A stretch of 64,000 nt of DNA from Rallus limicola (Eukaryota; Chordata; Aves; Gruiformes; Rallidae). This document shows, piece by piece, positions 37,543 to 52,500 of the stretch. The position numbers and the translations under genes were made by a program. Each line of letters starts with the position of its first letter. Position 1 is the first letter of the stretch. Location of the stretch: contig JAKCOZ010000010.1 of NCBI GenBank assembly GCA_022605955.1, positions 1,798,001 to 1,862,000 on the forward strand. Direction: 5' to 3'. The notes under the pieces were generated by a model that was not told where the DNA came from, did no database searches, and was given only the letters and a program-made list of their open reading frames with translations.

Positions 37543-40500
37543 TTTATTATGAAAGATAAAAAAACCACAGTGTAGCGAAGCTATCATTAGAAACGTGAAC
37601 TTTTTCTCAACAAACTTTCTATTTACATACAGAGAATTCCCCAAGTGGAACAATATCAAATGTGAGACACATTATCAGAATATACCATATATACAAGTTC
37701 AGAGATTTAATACCTCTGTTAATCTATACATGATTGTTTCACAAAGTCAATTGCTACCTGTCTTACACAAGTATTTTAAATTCCATTTATGACACTACTT
37801 AAGCAAAATTAAGCAAAACCTGGGCAAAGTTTGAGTGGTTACTTTTAAAATACAGTACAAAATAATACAGCTGGGATTTCAGCCAGGCTCAATCTTCTGT
37901 TGTGTCAAAAGGCCCATACTCCAGATTGATGGAACTAAAATAATGGAAACTATTACTGATTTTTATTGACATCAAATCAGAAGTATCTCAAGAGTCAAAG
38001 ATGCACTGGTCTTAGATTGGTTATCAGGAAAAGCAAGTCTTTAAATTATTTTTTTTAAAACTTCATTCAAACAGAAAAGGCAAATAACATAATTGAGTTT
38101 GCTTTGTGAGATCCGACATTCTGTTAAAAATAAATAATTAAGGACACACCACTATGTATTGTTTTAATGGGAACCAGCTACTGCTTAGTAAAATAAGGCA
38201 CTTCATCCTTTAGATCCAGTCCACTTCCCTAGATTTTAGTCTAGCTCCATTTTATACAGAGAAGAGATTTCAGCCATGCCACTTGTGACAGCAAAAGGGA
38301 TGTTGTTAAGAACCGTTGCTCTCCAAGCACGGATGGCCTCAACAATACCTTCTGGATTGCTTGAACCCAAGTCACACAGTGAATATATGGCTGCCAGCTG
38401 CACACCCCAGGGAACACCTGCAAAAAGTTAAGACAAATCAGCTTATAGATACTTCATTGTGAGGTAATGTTTTTGGAATACCTGAATCTAAAGAAACTAC
38501 TGGTTTAAGAATGGGAATTAAAACACATCAACAACTGGGATGCCCAAAACCAGAAAGGAGAAAGATGACAACCTGCACAGAAATTCCATAACAGCTCATT
38601 TTATAGTAGCACTTCCCAGTTTTCTGAATTCAGCAGCATTTCAGTATTCAAAGGGTATAAAAGATTGGAGCAACTCTAAGGGTGATTAGACAATTATGAA
38701 ACGTCAGGTTTACAGAGCGTCTGAAACAGACACACACCACTTACTTGGAAGAACCTGAAACTGCAAGAAGACATGCTATACAAATGGTTCAAAACAGCTC
38801 CCTAACATCAGCCAATGCTGTAAAATGTACTTAACATCCAGAATAACTTAGTAATATAGATGTCTTCTGCCATAATTGCTTTGCACTGTTTCAGTCAGAA
38901 ATTTGGACTTGCAACCCCTCCCAATACAACAATCTTGCTAGTAGCAAGCTTCAGCATGAGCTGCTCAGGTAACTAGCTATTACTGCTTAAGTTAAGATGA
39001 CCCTTTAAGTTCTCTGAGGTGGCTGATACGGTGTTACATGAAGCAGTGTAATTCCAAGGTGGTTGAAATGATCTCAGAGTTGTTCCCTGTGCCAAACAGA
39101 AGGCAATACACATGCTTCATTGACTTTGAAGAGAAAGGGACTCAACCTGAAAACTGTACTGTTAGGCACCAACGTAACATTGCACAAGCAGGCTGTTTTG
39201 TCAAGTTTTTCTCAATCTGCGTGTGTCTTTATTTGCACTGGCAAAATTTCACATTGCAGATGTTTCACTAAAGCTCTTTTAAATAAACATTACCTTCCTC
39301 TTTTGCATGCTGTACAAACAGTCCAATTACAGAACTAATATTCTTCACTGCAGCAAGATACCCTTCCTTCAGTCCTATTTGGCCCAATCGACCTGGAAGA
39401 AAAAAATCTTACTATTTATCTGACATTTAGACAGGGTCAACTACTCCACTGTGAGACTTCCTGACCTAAGTATCAACAGAAAACATAAACTTTCAATCAC
39501 AGGAATTCAGTCCTTCTCGTTACCCTGTTGTCCTGGGAACTACAGCTGTCCTAGTTCTTTTGTGACTAGAACCCAGAGCAATTTTCATCAGATTGACCCA
39601 ACCTCCTGCAGGTTTACAATGTGTAAGTGTAAAACCTCCTGAAGAAAGCCGCTTCTTTAACAAAGAATATTATACAGCCTACATACTGAAAATGTCTATT
39701 GAAACCCAAAGTTTCTCTATTTACCTTGAATGCCATCTAGATTCCAAATAACTTCATCTACCTTAATATTGCAGGAAGAGGTATTATAGTGCACATAAAA
39801 CCTTGTTTTATACACTTTGCTATAAAGCTGTATGTAGCTACAGATGACTCATTTTAAATATCTAAAACACATTGGTATTTGTTACTGTGAAATCAGAGGA
39901 ACATCTCTCAAAATTTAAGTACATGCTTTCCAGAGTTTGACAAACAAAATATCCACATAGAATAGTAAAAGTTTGGCTTTTAAGATGAAAAATATTTAAG
40001 AAAGTAAGGGAGTGAAAAAACCCCAAACAACTTTAATTCACTTTCCAGGTAGGCTGACACTATCAAAGGATGTATTTACACAAAGCAGAAGTTCAACCAA
40101 GAATTTAGATTCCTTACCAATTAGCCTGAGTGTCAATGCTATAACACTGTCGGGAATGGATTGAGCAGTTTCATGTCCTTTTCTTCTCTTTACCCATTTA
40201 TCCATAGAAGGCCAAAGCACTTTGCTGTGAAAGACAAATGAATTTGAAAATCTGATCCTGTATGAAAAAGTGGTACAATATTTATATGACAATGAATGGC
40301 AACGGCTCTTCTGTCTGCCAGGCATTTCCATGGCTCCACTTGCATCTTTAATTCACATTCTAGGGAAACTCATAATCCAAGAATCCTCAAACCTGAGTAA
40401 TGTAAAGAAAGTTTTAAACCCATACTATCAAAGCTAACTTTCAGGAGGAATCATTCCTGTTCAGAGTAGTATTCCTGTTCATCTTCCATTCATTTCCCTG

Positions 40501-43500
40501 CAACATTCTGCTTCTCCATTTAAAGCCAGGAACTTACTCCAGTGATTTCACAGATGTATATGAAACGGCATTACTTTCAAATGTCATGCTGAGATGTTAT
40601 GCAAGCTTCTTATATGACTGAATATTCAGTCTGCATGTTACAAGTAGGATGTGGTGCTTGTTTTTAAATCTGAAATGACCTAAGACTTTTTTCCTCCTTA
40701 AAATAATGCTAATAGACCCAGTTACCTCTTAAAGCACAACTGCACCCAGTCAATCAGCTCTGTATGGCTTTAGATAAAATGACATGCCCTTCACTGAAGC
40801 TAATCACTAAAAATAACTTCTTTAATATTTGAAAGCATGGAACTTCTATGAAAAATTTTATGATAACTGTAAGTTATTTGCATTTACTTTATACTCAATG
40901 ATTACATCATAGCTAAACAAATGCCATATTTTTTGAGATTCTACTAGGATACATAACCTCTACATACCAAATAGGGGCTGTCAGATCAATGTAGGCATCA
41001 AAATAAAATTTCAAACCAAATGAAGTTTGGTAGCAGTCCATGCACTGGGTATGGGTTTCAAAGAAAATGTAATACATTGAATCTAAGTATTATATAATTA
41101 TTTTAGAACTAAAATTAAGACTGAAATCAGGACGGCATGCTAATGAACATGGTTATGTTTTACTTTCAGCACTGAAGGACTGCTATTTACACATGAAAAG
41201 TTTACACACCTGCATTTTCTAATGATAAGGGGAGGGAAATTCAACAATTAAGTTCAGATGATCAACTATTTTGCTTTGTTGACAAACAAGCCATCTCAAA
41301 ATCTTTCACAACTGTCCACATACAGCTATTTTGAAATCAATTCTTTATTAGAACTGTACAGACACAGTTAAGTTCTTGGTCCAGTACCATAAAATCCTAG
41401 ACTCATGATAGAATGATCTTTCATTCTATTTTAAAATATGGTACACAGACACAGTAGTCTTGGTCTCATCAGGTTAGAATGTTCTAAGTAATAATAAACA
41501 TTTTATTATGCTAAAAGCTAGGTCATAATATCTCAAATTTGAAAAAAAAACCTCAAACCCAACACAAAAACAAACCACAAAAAACACCAAACAGGAAACA
41601 TGTGAAAGAACTACTTGCCATAATACCTTATGACATTGTCATGTGTCCAGTCCCACTTCAGGTGAGAGCAGAGTAGGTCAACAGCAAATATGTACTGCCA
41701 AGCATCTTCACTCAGATCTTCTCCGTACTGCTCACTCAGTTGAAATTCTACTTTTGAACATGTCTGCATTTCTAAAAGCAGGTTTGAGACCATAATACCA
41801 GGATCTAAAGAGGAACTCTGGAATTTTAGAAGGTGATTGTCTTAATGGATGAAAAGTTACCAGTCCAGAACCAAACTCTTTACATATACGTAATTCTGAC
41901 TGTCCTCCGCATCTTACACCATAAATTCGACTTTGGATTTGACTTATCACAAACAAAAGAGTACAGAAACTAAAATTTTCAAGCATGATTGTATTAAAAA
42001 TAGAGGGTTTTTGGGGAAAAAACCCAACAAAAATCCATAAACCCTACACACACTCTCTTCTCTCCTACAATTAGATGATTTTTGTTTCTCTCAATGAAGC
42101 TGTAAGGTCAGAAGAGTGTTTTCTAATGCAAAAATGTTTAGACTACATCTAAGTTGTTGGGTTTTTTTAAATGACTTTCTGATTCTGAAATTTGTTACTC
42201 TTTATTGTTCATTAGGGGCTTGTTTCCAAGCAAGTACTTTCAACAGTTAAGGTAGTAGTAACTGTGACAAATAACTGCCTATTACAGAGACCTATGAAAG
42301 ACAGACAAGCCCAAAACATACTAAAAACCCCCAACAAGGCAAAGTACAAAAAAACATGTCAAAGAACATTGAAGTCACAGTTTTATAAAGGGGCAGAATT
42401 CCCTAGTCCAAGAACACTAGCCAAAGTGTAAAAACAATGTTTACTTTTAATGTTTAACAGGCAGGGAAAATGAGAAGGGGCTTGTGCTCTACCTAGACAA
42501 GCACAGGAGAAAGGCCTGGAGCAGCATTAGCTGTGCAGCTGTGCAAACTCCATGGGGAATTCACAACACATCCCCAGGACTTTCAGCAGAAGCAAGCTGT
42601 TTGACCTGATTCAACCAGTAAAGCAACCAATGCAGACAAAAGCTGGAACTGACAGTGAAAGCAGACCTTACCTGCTCCCAGTTGAGATAAGCACTCAAAC
42701 AGGTCAGCACCTCATTGCTTGCACTCTGCCTGACTACTAATTGCATAGCTTTGTTAATTGCACCTTGGAAGACAAATATGTCAGACCATATATTTGTGAT
42801 AAATAAAATCAGTTTTTCAGAGTCTGGAAAGCCTGAAGAAAAAGAATAAAAGTAAGTTTTTAACATTTAAAAACAACAACAAAAAATATACTCAGGAATT
42901 AAAAGCTAGTACACTTCAATGAGATAGCTAGGAAAGAAGGCATAGAAGTCATGCAACAAATGCAGCCCATAGAAGGGGAGTCATACTAGTACATCTCAGT
43001 CCTGAGATTAAATAGGAAAAAATAAACCCCTCATGAAAAAAAAAAATTAAAAACCCACCAAACCATGAAAGAAGTGAGAGTTATGACAGACTGCATGAAG
43101 GACAGAAAAACAGAACAGAAAACTGGAATTCCAAAAAGAATCTGAGCAAAAATCCCCAAACAAAAACATCTCAATCCAACAAAGAAAAATAATTAGGAAA
43201 AATTAAAATCACAATCCATAAAAAGATTTTTAAAAAAGACAGGGATATTTTATAAAAGAGAACTGCTAACTGAAGAAGTCAAAAGTTGTAGCATTTTGCT
43301 CCTCAGTGCTCTCAAATTTTATTTTATTTGAATTTGAAACATGGATACCAGTATACTGTTTTGAGCCCTGGATGGCTTGGTATTTTCAAACTAAGTCTTA
43401 CTAAGTCTTTCCAGAACTAAGACAGACTCTTAGGACTGTGACAGTATGTATGTACTACCTTTATTACTAAGAACAAAAATAAGGCAGGGAGAGGAAGGGA

Positions 43501-46500
43501 ACCCCACTGAGAAAACCTCTCAGCCAAAGAGACTGGATAATGGGAAGGGATAAAACTTTAAGGGAGACATGTACAAATGCAGTGGCTTTGATGAAGGTAG
43601 TGTCCAATTCCTAACACTACTTGAAGCCGACCCATGTTTTTAACTCACACTTACGAATCAGTGCTTATTCAGTGAAATAAGAAAATACTAATCAGCAAAC
43701 AATACAAAAATCTCTGGAATCACATCATTTTGGAGATGGTGGAGCAAAAAAATGAAAGCACAGAGGATCTGAAATCAAGTATTTATTTGGAAAAATGAGT
43801 AGACTCTATGTGATCACCAAACTGAGACACAGATGAGGAGGAACTGTGAGAAATTTCTTCTAGAACAGTCTATACTTTTGCACTGTGGAAAAACTTCTGA
43901 GGAAGTTGTCCTGTTCACAGGATTTTTGTTTGTTTTTACAAACATAATCATTCCAGAACCCCAAAGCACACAGCATCTTTAAAATACAAGACCACTATAA
44001 GCTGTACTATACCTTCTTTAAGTAGGCTGTAACAGAAAAGGCGGGCTCTTTCCAAATCTCCCAACTGTCGACAAATTCCTGTGTAGACTCGACACAGAGC
44101 CTGATTGAAATTGTAATTCGTGGCATTCTTCTGAGCCCTGAGCTTATTTAGAATCACATGCAGCAAGGACTCTGCTAGATGCTGTAAGGCACAAAAAATT
44201 CTTAGGCTACTGTATACTTGAGAATATTTTATAACATTGTAGTAGTATGACAAGTACCAAGAACTACCATCTTACTTGCAAGAATTAACATAACATATAA
44301 AAATGCAGAAAGGTAAATCAGAGGCTACCAGCAAAAGAAAAAAGAGGAGGAACTTCCCAGAATGCAGAATGGGACTACTATTCTTTAAATAGAAATTGTT
44401 TAGCTATGTGATTAAAAACTGTATTCCTTAAAAACTGGAGAGAGGGATAATGACAGGCAGAGGAACCCAAATACGCTAATAAAATGGAGCACCCTGACTT
44501 GGCCACTCCATGAGCTGTCACAGGGGGACAAACAGCCCACCATCCAGGTGTTAAGTCATACTGGTCAACAGCAGTCTCTCCCCAGATCACTTTACACACT
44601 GCAGGAGGTGTGGAGGGGGTCTTACCACCTACAGTAACAAGGGACTCAATATAAGATGCAAAGGAGAATACTGTGATTGGGCAAGTCTTACTATAGGGTT
44701 TTTAGCAGGAGGGCTAAAAGTGGGGAGTAGAGACTTAGGAGCCAGGTGCTGGAGAGGCCATGTGTGTATAGACCGGGTACCTGCAGGCACCAGGGAGTCC
44801 CAGGGTTGGCTTTGTGACAAATCAGAAGGTCCAAGCAAGCTATCTGAAGTTACTGGATTTGGCAACTCCTAGCAAAGATGACATGAGAACTTGGAGGCAA
44901 CTTCTGTGGTGACCTTAACTACGTCCAAGATCTGAAACAGGGCCAAATGCTGCCATGCATCAGTTGGTGAACTGCTCTGCTGCAGACTACAACTTATCTA
45001 AGAGAGAGATGCAATTAAAGCGAATTTTTTCAGCACTGATGCTAAGCAAGTTCTGAAAAACAAACTAATGAAAGACTTTTCCAATAAAATTCATTTGAAC
45101 AACTTGATGTAGAATAAAGAATAGGTATAGAATAATAAACAGAATTAAAGGGTATGTCACTATTGTATAATCAGTGCAGTTTGTCTCATTTAATTGAAAA
45201 AATAAAAAAAAATAATTGAACCTCACACTTTTAGAGGAACTCCTGTAATTGTTAATGATATCCACTACAAAAAATGCTGCAAAGTAAAGTGGTTTAGGCA
45301 TACATCAGGAAAGCAAATTTATTTAGAAAGGCAGTTTTGCATTTTGGACACCACTGAGCAGTAATTTCTATAGTGAAGTTCCATAGTTTCTTAAGTTATA
45401 CAAGTTCAGCTATCTGATAACTCTTCAAGACTACACTCTGGCTCTCTAGATTGCCTGAACAACTGAGAATTCAAATACTACATATTTATGCTCTTTTCAT
45501 CTGCTCAGGAGTCATTATTAAAACAAAATTTAAAATGATGCTACTTACCTTGTTTTTTATACCAAATTCATAGACAACTTCCCTCTCTTCATCTCTCATG
45601 ATGGGAATCTTTGAGATATTGCCAACATAAACGTGACCTTTAATAACTGGTAACAAGTCAAAACAGGATTCAGCAATATTCTTCAACGCTGAAGAAATCT
45701 TCTGGCAGTCACCATCAGTAACTCCTACTGCTAGTGATGCTTCTAAACTGGAACTGGAACTGATTTCACAGCTTTTGTCACAGAAAGCCTCCTGCATTTC
45801 AGAGACTGTATTTTTAGTATTTCTGATACCAGCAGTATCACTGGGCTCCAGCTCTGGCGCTTCACTGTCCAACCTCAGTCTCTTTGCACTTCTCGGCATA
45901 GATACTGGCAGTAGTACCTGTTTTTCAAAATTACTTGATGAGCTTGAAAACAATTGCTGACTTTTGTCTTGATCTTTGCTACTGTCAGGTTTCAAATTGC
46001 TCCCAGTTTTAACAAAAGCAGTTGACGTAGATGCAATTGCTTTGAACCCACCTATCTGAGCCACAGGTCCTGGCAAACTTTGGCTGTCTGAAAAGGCACA
46101 TCGGTTAAGCTGAATATTGCCTTTCAGAATGTTTAGTGTCCTTGCCCTTGCAGACAGCTCTGGGTACATAGTGTCCAGTATTTTCACAGAGTTCTCCTGA
46201 GGAGCACTTGGAGCAGCACTATCAGCTGCTAACAGTGGAAACCTTCCTGGGACGGGAAGTGCATGCTTTGGAATGGAAGTACAAAATTTCAAAGGGGAGG
46301 AGCAAATCCTTCTACCTACTGCCACTTCTGAGGGTGAGGGAGGAGAAAACACAAGAGCAGATTTTACTGTTGGAGTATCTGTTAGCGGAGACATGAGAGG
46401 AGGAACAGGAGTTTCACGTAGTGGGGATATCAGGTCATCAAGAGGGGAAAGCAAAAAGGATCGACTGGTAGAAGACATTGCTGGAGACACAGTACATGCA

Positions 46501-49500
46501 GCTTTTGGAGGAGTAGCAACCAAAGGCAGCAGCAAGGGGGGCAGAGGAGGACCCATCTCTTGCCTGATTTTATTTATAGTTTCAGATGAGCATTCTGTTG
46601 ACACACAAGCATCAGCATTTGCCAGAACTGACCGAGTTGGTTTAACTTTGAGAGTCTTTGGTTTTCTTCTACCTTGAAACAGCCTCTTTGATAGCTTGGT
46701 ATGCATTACTTCGGCAGCTGTCTTGGTTGACTCAGTCAAGATTTCGGATGGTTCTTGCTCTTTGCACTTCAATTTATTGCTCTGTTTGAAAGCAACACCC
46801 ACACAAGGCTCCGATTCCAACATACATTGCTTCTCCAATTCTGGTTTTTGTGCCTCTGAAGGCTGCCTATCTGTCTGACAATTGCACTCTGCATCAGAGA
46901 GGGCTGGATTTAGAAGGTCGTTGACAAAGGTTTTTTTCCTACTGCTACCATCTAGCCTATGATCAGCACTCTTTTCTGCTATGTTGCAAGCAGTGCGAGC
47001 TCGAGCATGATTCCATTCAGCAAACACCGAGCCCACCGTATCAACATCACGTACTGCACTTTGCTCCACCTTTGACTGAAGTTCTTCAGAATCCTTTTCT
47101 TCCAAGAAACTGCCACGTGCTAACGCTCTTGTATTTAATTTACTGTTTTCTACAGACAGACTGGAGCTTGCTGAGATCCTGGTTACCATTTGGCATAGCG
47201 GTGATCTATTTTCTGACGCATTTGGCATCACAGGGCTTGCTTCTGGTGTCTCACTTTTTATAAGACTTTCCTCGCTGTCATTACTGCATCCAGCTCTGTT
47301 AGCATCTGCCATGCATTCATCAGCACCCTCAGTATTTTCAGAGGTTATTAATATACCCTGTCTTTTGCAGGAGGCTAAGTCGTTATGATAACCGTCCCTG
47401 GCCGCGCTTGACAGCTCATTCACAGGATCTGGAGAGGTGTCTGTTTCCCCATGTGTTTCCATATCCACCACAGGCTCTGTTTTTAGATGACTAACTGTCG
47501 AAGTGTTTCCTGGGTGCACTGTTGAATGTTCACATACTTGGTGATCAGCATCAACAATCACACCAGTTTCCAGAGCACCCGCTGCAATTTTCCTGGAAGC
47601 TTTTGGTTCCTTTCTGAACATGAGAACGCATTCAGAACATTTCACAGATTTAACTTTTTGGATAGAACAGTCTTCAGATTCATTGCTCTGCTCTGGCATA
47701 TCAACATAATTTTTAGACCTTTCACTGGCATTCTTCCCAGATGCCTCAAAACTATTCAATTCCTGGCTTTCTCCCCCAGCTGTTAGTGAACAAGGGCTAG
47801 ATGGATCTGTCCTCACCTCCCACATAGAAGTCTTACATCCTGATTCTTGACAATCAAACTTTTGATCAAGAAAAGAATTCTTAGAGTTTGCATCCAGGAT
47901 CTGTGATTTAACAGAGGCCACAGTCTGCTCCATTTTCTCTTCGTTTTTGTGTGCACACTCCCTCTGAGGGCAGTCCAGCTCTTTGCACGTGTTGCATTTC
48001 TCAGCAGACAGGATTTTGGCCTCTTCTTCCAAGCTTTCTGAAGAACAGTTTAATGCACTACCTGTCACACTATTTTTATCCTCCTTATTTTCCCATATAC
48101 AGGAAAAAGGAGCCTTTTCTGTGAAATCAGTTTCAACAAAACTGACGGCTTTCTGAAGACTGAAATTTAGATCAGGAGGCATTGTGGAGTTCAAGCCAAT
48201 TGTTGCTTGCAGGGGAGAATCCGTTTCTTCAATATTTATACAGCCCATCTCCAATTCCCCTTGAGTATCCAAGCTGCTATTAAAATCCATTTCTGAAGTA
48301 GACTGGCAGACGATCCCTGCATCATTAGTTTTCTTCTCAACATTCTCTTCCCAGTTAAATAAACTGGAACAAGACTTGGCCACCAGCTTCTCACTTTGTT
48401 TATTTATTTCCCCTTTTATTTCATCACACTTAATATTTTCATTTACCAAGAACTGATTCGGAGGTTTTGCAAACTGTGCCTGAGAAGTAAGATTACTTTC
48501 TACTAAGACAGATTCAGTGGTATCCACTCTTTCTAACAGCTCACCACTTTCCTCTCCAAAATCTTCTGGATTAACTTTGAACTCAGTCTCTTTTGATTCT
48601 AACGCTCTGAAGTTTTGAATTTTGGACAGTCCATCTTCTAGTGCACTACACAGGTTTTCAGGCTGCTTTATTTCACCTTTTAATTCTGTAAAATCTAACA
48701 CAGGGGACTCACATTTAGCTACAGTGCTTTCTGCATCAATAATGCATGCTGTCTTTGGTAGTACAAGTGTACTTTCAAAGTCTGGCTTCCCTTGCAAGAA
48801 ATTACTACCACTTTCTTCCTGGCACAGTTTGCTTTTTAAATATGCCCCCTTATCTGTATCTACTAACTTTACATTTTCTGCACTATGGAGTACCTCTGGT
48901 GATTCAAGTATTTCTAGAACACTTTCTCCCTTCAATTTCATGGGTAGTTCAATAGTCTCAGGTCTGGTTATATTCATGTCTTCGATTTTGAGCTGTTCAT
49001 CATCTTTTGTAAAGACTGACAAAGCAGTCTTCTCCACATCTACATTTTTGTCTATACCATCCACAGACAATGAATTTCCAGTTGTTTCAAAACCAGACAC
49101 AGGTAAGTAATATCTAGGGACCTTAACAGTCACTGGCTCACATTCTTTGCCTGCTTCATCTTTCATTAGTTGCACACACTGTTTCTCTGGTATCTCTTCA
49201 TTCTCATGTTTTATTTCAGAGCACTGAGAGTGTGCAGAGATCTGAGCAGCTACAGTGTCTGTCTCAGTCTCCATAATTATTCCCTCATCGTTCTGTATCA
49301 TCAGGTCTTTAGGAGACTCCACTTCACAGAAGGATTTTGAACTAGTGAAATCAGACAATACATTTTTGGAGACCTCTCTCTCATTTCCCTCTGCACAGAG
49401 TCCTTTGGTATGCACTGCAGCTGTTATCTTCTCTTCAATCATCCCTTGTTTTACGTTTTCCCCTATATCACTTGCCATATTAGTTATTTTGGTAACATTT

Positions 49501-52500
49501 TTTGATTCAACAACTTCATTCTGTAACACATCAGGTTTCTCCTCAGAATCTTCACTCTGAAGCACAACGCATTGCTCAGGTTGAAAATTTTGGGGAACAG
49601 ATACTGTCCTGGGAGCTTCTTTCATTCCTGATAATCCATCTCTTTCTGCTTTCATTAATTCACCATGCTTTTCAGGTGTACTCTCATAATCAGCAGCTCT
49701 GATTAAGATTACATCTTCCTCTGTTTGCTCTGCATCACTACATTTTTCCATCTCATCCTGAGGCTTGAAGCTCTGTAACATAAAATGATCTGAATAACCT
49801 CCCTCTTCACCGTGCGTGTCCTTGCTATCTCTTTTCTGTTCTTTGATGACTTTAAATTCATGTGGTGTTGTTTCAGTTAGTTCTTGCTCCTCAGTTTCCA
49901 TTAGCTCTGAATTCTCCTCCAAAAAATCTTGGTTGATTTCGATGTTTGCAATTAAAGTAACAGCTTCAGCTTGCTTTGTTTCAGCATCTCTCTCCTCCTT
50001 GCTTGGTATCTTTGGACTGATATGAACATTCTTTTCATTCCAACTGAGGGGATGTGAGAGTTCTGCATTGAGGCCATGCTCACATGATTCGCTCTGTCTG
50101 TCACACTCCTCCTTGAGGCTGAACATGTTACAACTCTGAGGCTGAACATGATCTTCTTGTAAGATATCCGCTGCTACTGAAGCACTGCAATCAACTTCAT
50201 CACTGGAATCTGTGACTTCTCCAAACAATATATCCTTTAATGAAAAATATAAAGTTAATATTCCAAAGCCTGGTATCAGTTTTAAGATCTATTTCTCTAA
50301 ACATATACCCTGGTGACCGTGACATTCAGTGATTTTGAGAGATCTAAGGCTGACCAACAGAATTACATCCTCTTCCATTACTGTCCTTCATATCAACTGG
50401 AAAGTACCTCTGTGAAGAGTTGAGAGATTCCCTACCTACCTACTTGCATTCTAAGATAACTGGAAAGCAACATTTCAGTAGGTTCTTCTTGACTTTCAAG
50501 CTGTGGAATTTTGCTACAAAACTATGCTTATACCCAACAGGAGTTGGGACTGTTAAGTCCAACAGTAAGAAAACAATTTCTGACAGCAGTTGAGACAAGG
50601 GCAACTTTGTTTTAAATATACTTTGAACAATTACATGTTGCCACCTTCAAGTATCCATATGGATCTAAACATTCAAAGACCCTTTGCAGTGCAGGAGTAA
50701 CTAATACTGACACTCAAGAAAAAAAAAAAAAGCCCAGGAATATAACATAATTTTTTTTGCAGTGATTATACAACCAAGTTAATGCCGAGTCAGACACATC
50801 CTGAAACTCACCTGTGTAGTAACTGGTGAAAGCTGTACAGGAGAAAGTAGGGCAGGGAGAGGCCTGGTCCAATTCAATATATCCATCACAGTTCCACATG
50901 GGCCCTTCTGCTCCTGATCAGAGAAGTCTGAATCTGTCTGTATTATCACATCTATACTTTTATCCTCACCACTGTGAAGACATTCTTCAGGAGTCCTGCT
51001 GCCAACACAGTCACCTGCAGAAGGCTCAATACTCACTTCACGTTGCGTGGCTGTTACAGAATTTTGCTTTCCAGCACTTTCTAGTGAAGAATACCAAGGT
51101 AGCTTTTTGGTATCACACTTCCTGATCTTTTGATGGATTTGGACAGTTTCTAAGACACAAAAATATTATTAGAAAATTTTTCCCCCTCCTGTTTTTCTTT
51201 ATAGAGATAATGTATCATTGTAAGAATGCATTACCATCTTTTCAAGTGATGTTCACACAAGACTAGTAATAAGCCCTTAATGTCACTTTTCAGAAATACT
51301 CTCCTTACACAGCACAGATGTTACTGAGAATTCTTGTTTTTTTTCCTGAAAAAGTTACAGGCATGTGCAAAGAGTGCAAAGCAATACAAGGAATCCATTC
51401 ACTACCTCCCATAGGCAGGCCCATGTTCAGCCATCTCCAGGGAAGCAGGGTTCCAGCACACATAACGGTTACTTGGAAAGACAATTTCCACCACTCTGAA
51501 CATCCCCACATTCCTCCTTCTTCCCCCAGCTTTAGATGCCTAGCATGACCTCATATGGTATGGAATATCCCCTGGGTCAGTTGGGGTCAGCTGTCCCCAC
51601 TGTGCCCTTCAAACTACTTGTGCACCCCCGGCCTCCTTGCTGGCGGGATGGGGTGAGAAGCAGAAAAGGCCTTGGCTCTGTGTAAGCACTGCTCAGCAGG
51701 AGTGAAAACTTCCCTATGTTACCAACACTGTTTTCAGCACTAATGGAAACCACTAACCCATGCTAGCTACTGTGAAAAAAAACCAAACTCTATCCCAGCC
51801 AAAACCAGTAGAATCAAGACTGTTCTTCCCATTTTTTCTTATCAGGAAGGGCCATACTGGATAGGGCTTAAGGTCCATACAACTCAATGATTTATTTCAG
51901 TTATAACCCAGTAGATGATATTCAGGAAAAGCAGGACAAGCATGCAGTGACATTCCCCACTCAGGCTGTAATTTTCAGCTTAAAGAAACCTGAAGCTTTA
52001 AGCCAGCAGCTGCACTTCCAGGCCCATTACAATTATAGCCTGCCATAAACTCAGTAAATGAGTTCTTATTTATATTTCTAGGTTTATAATTTAACACTTA
52101 CATGGTTTTTATACATTTGCTCTTTGAATTTCAATACTGAGTCTAATCATACAAAATTTTGTTTATAATGATGTGACTTATTTAAAGCTGAACCCTTAAA
52201 AAACCCATTGTTAGAAGTGAGGCTCCTCCTGCCATATACCTATGCACAAAGGAGTTTGAACCACTAAGAAATAATTTCTGAATAACTAAGAGATTCCCCA
52301 GCCTTCTTTTGTTCCTTTCTAACCCTGTCCCTGACAACTTTCTTTGAATTTCTTTAGAAATGAGATGCTTTTCTCATGATTATCCCTTTTAATCTGTAGG
52401 AAGAGTTGTCATAGCGATTTTCAGAGGTTGAAGATACAGTAAACTTCTCTACAGGGAACAGCCAACTCCTCTGCACGCTGGCATGAAATTCAGGTCCAGG

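Larger units (their letters stand above)
38418..50811 (-). other. ICE1 3' introns
   Basis: Introns 38418-39293, 39393-40117, 40225-41626, 41818-42671, 42833-44012, 44182-45548 and 50235-50811 (exons lie between them) hold no repeat I recognise, apart from A/C-rich low-complexity sequence near 41540-41595 and 43035-43060. No nested gene was seen. Confidence 0.6.

Noticed and set aside
48622..49110. 162-codon plus-strand frame within the ICE1 giant exon
   Set aside because: Antisense shadow of ICE1 coding sequence, Ser-rich because the sense strand is Glu/Arg/Thr-rich.
51230..51275. Possible 28-nt ICE1 exon between TACTAG and ATG|GTAATG
   Set aside because: Its boundaries are phase 2 and cannot join the flanking phase 1 exons.
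52135..52175. Possible 35-nt ICE1 exon ending at CAT|GTAAGT
   Set aside because: It would enter in phase 1 and leave in phase 0, breaking the reading frame. The acceptor lacks a pyrimidine tract.
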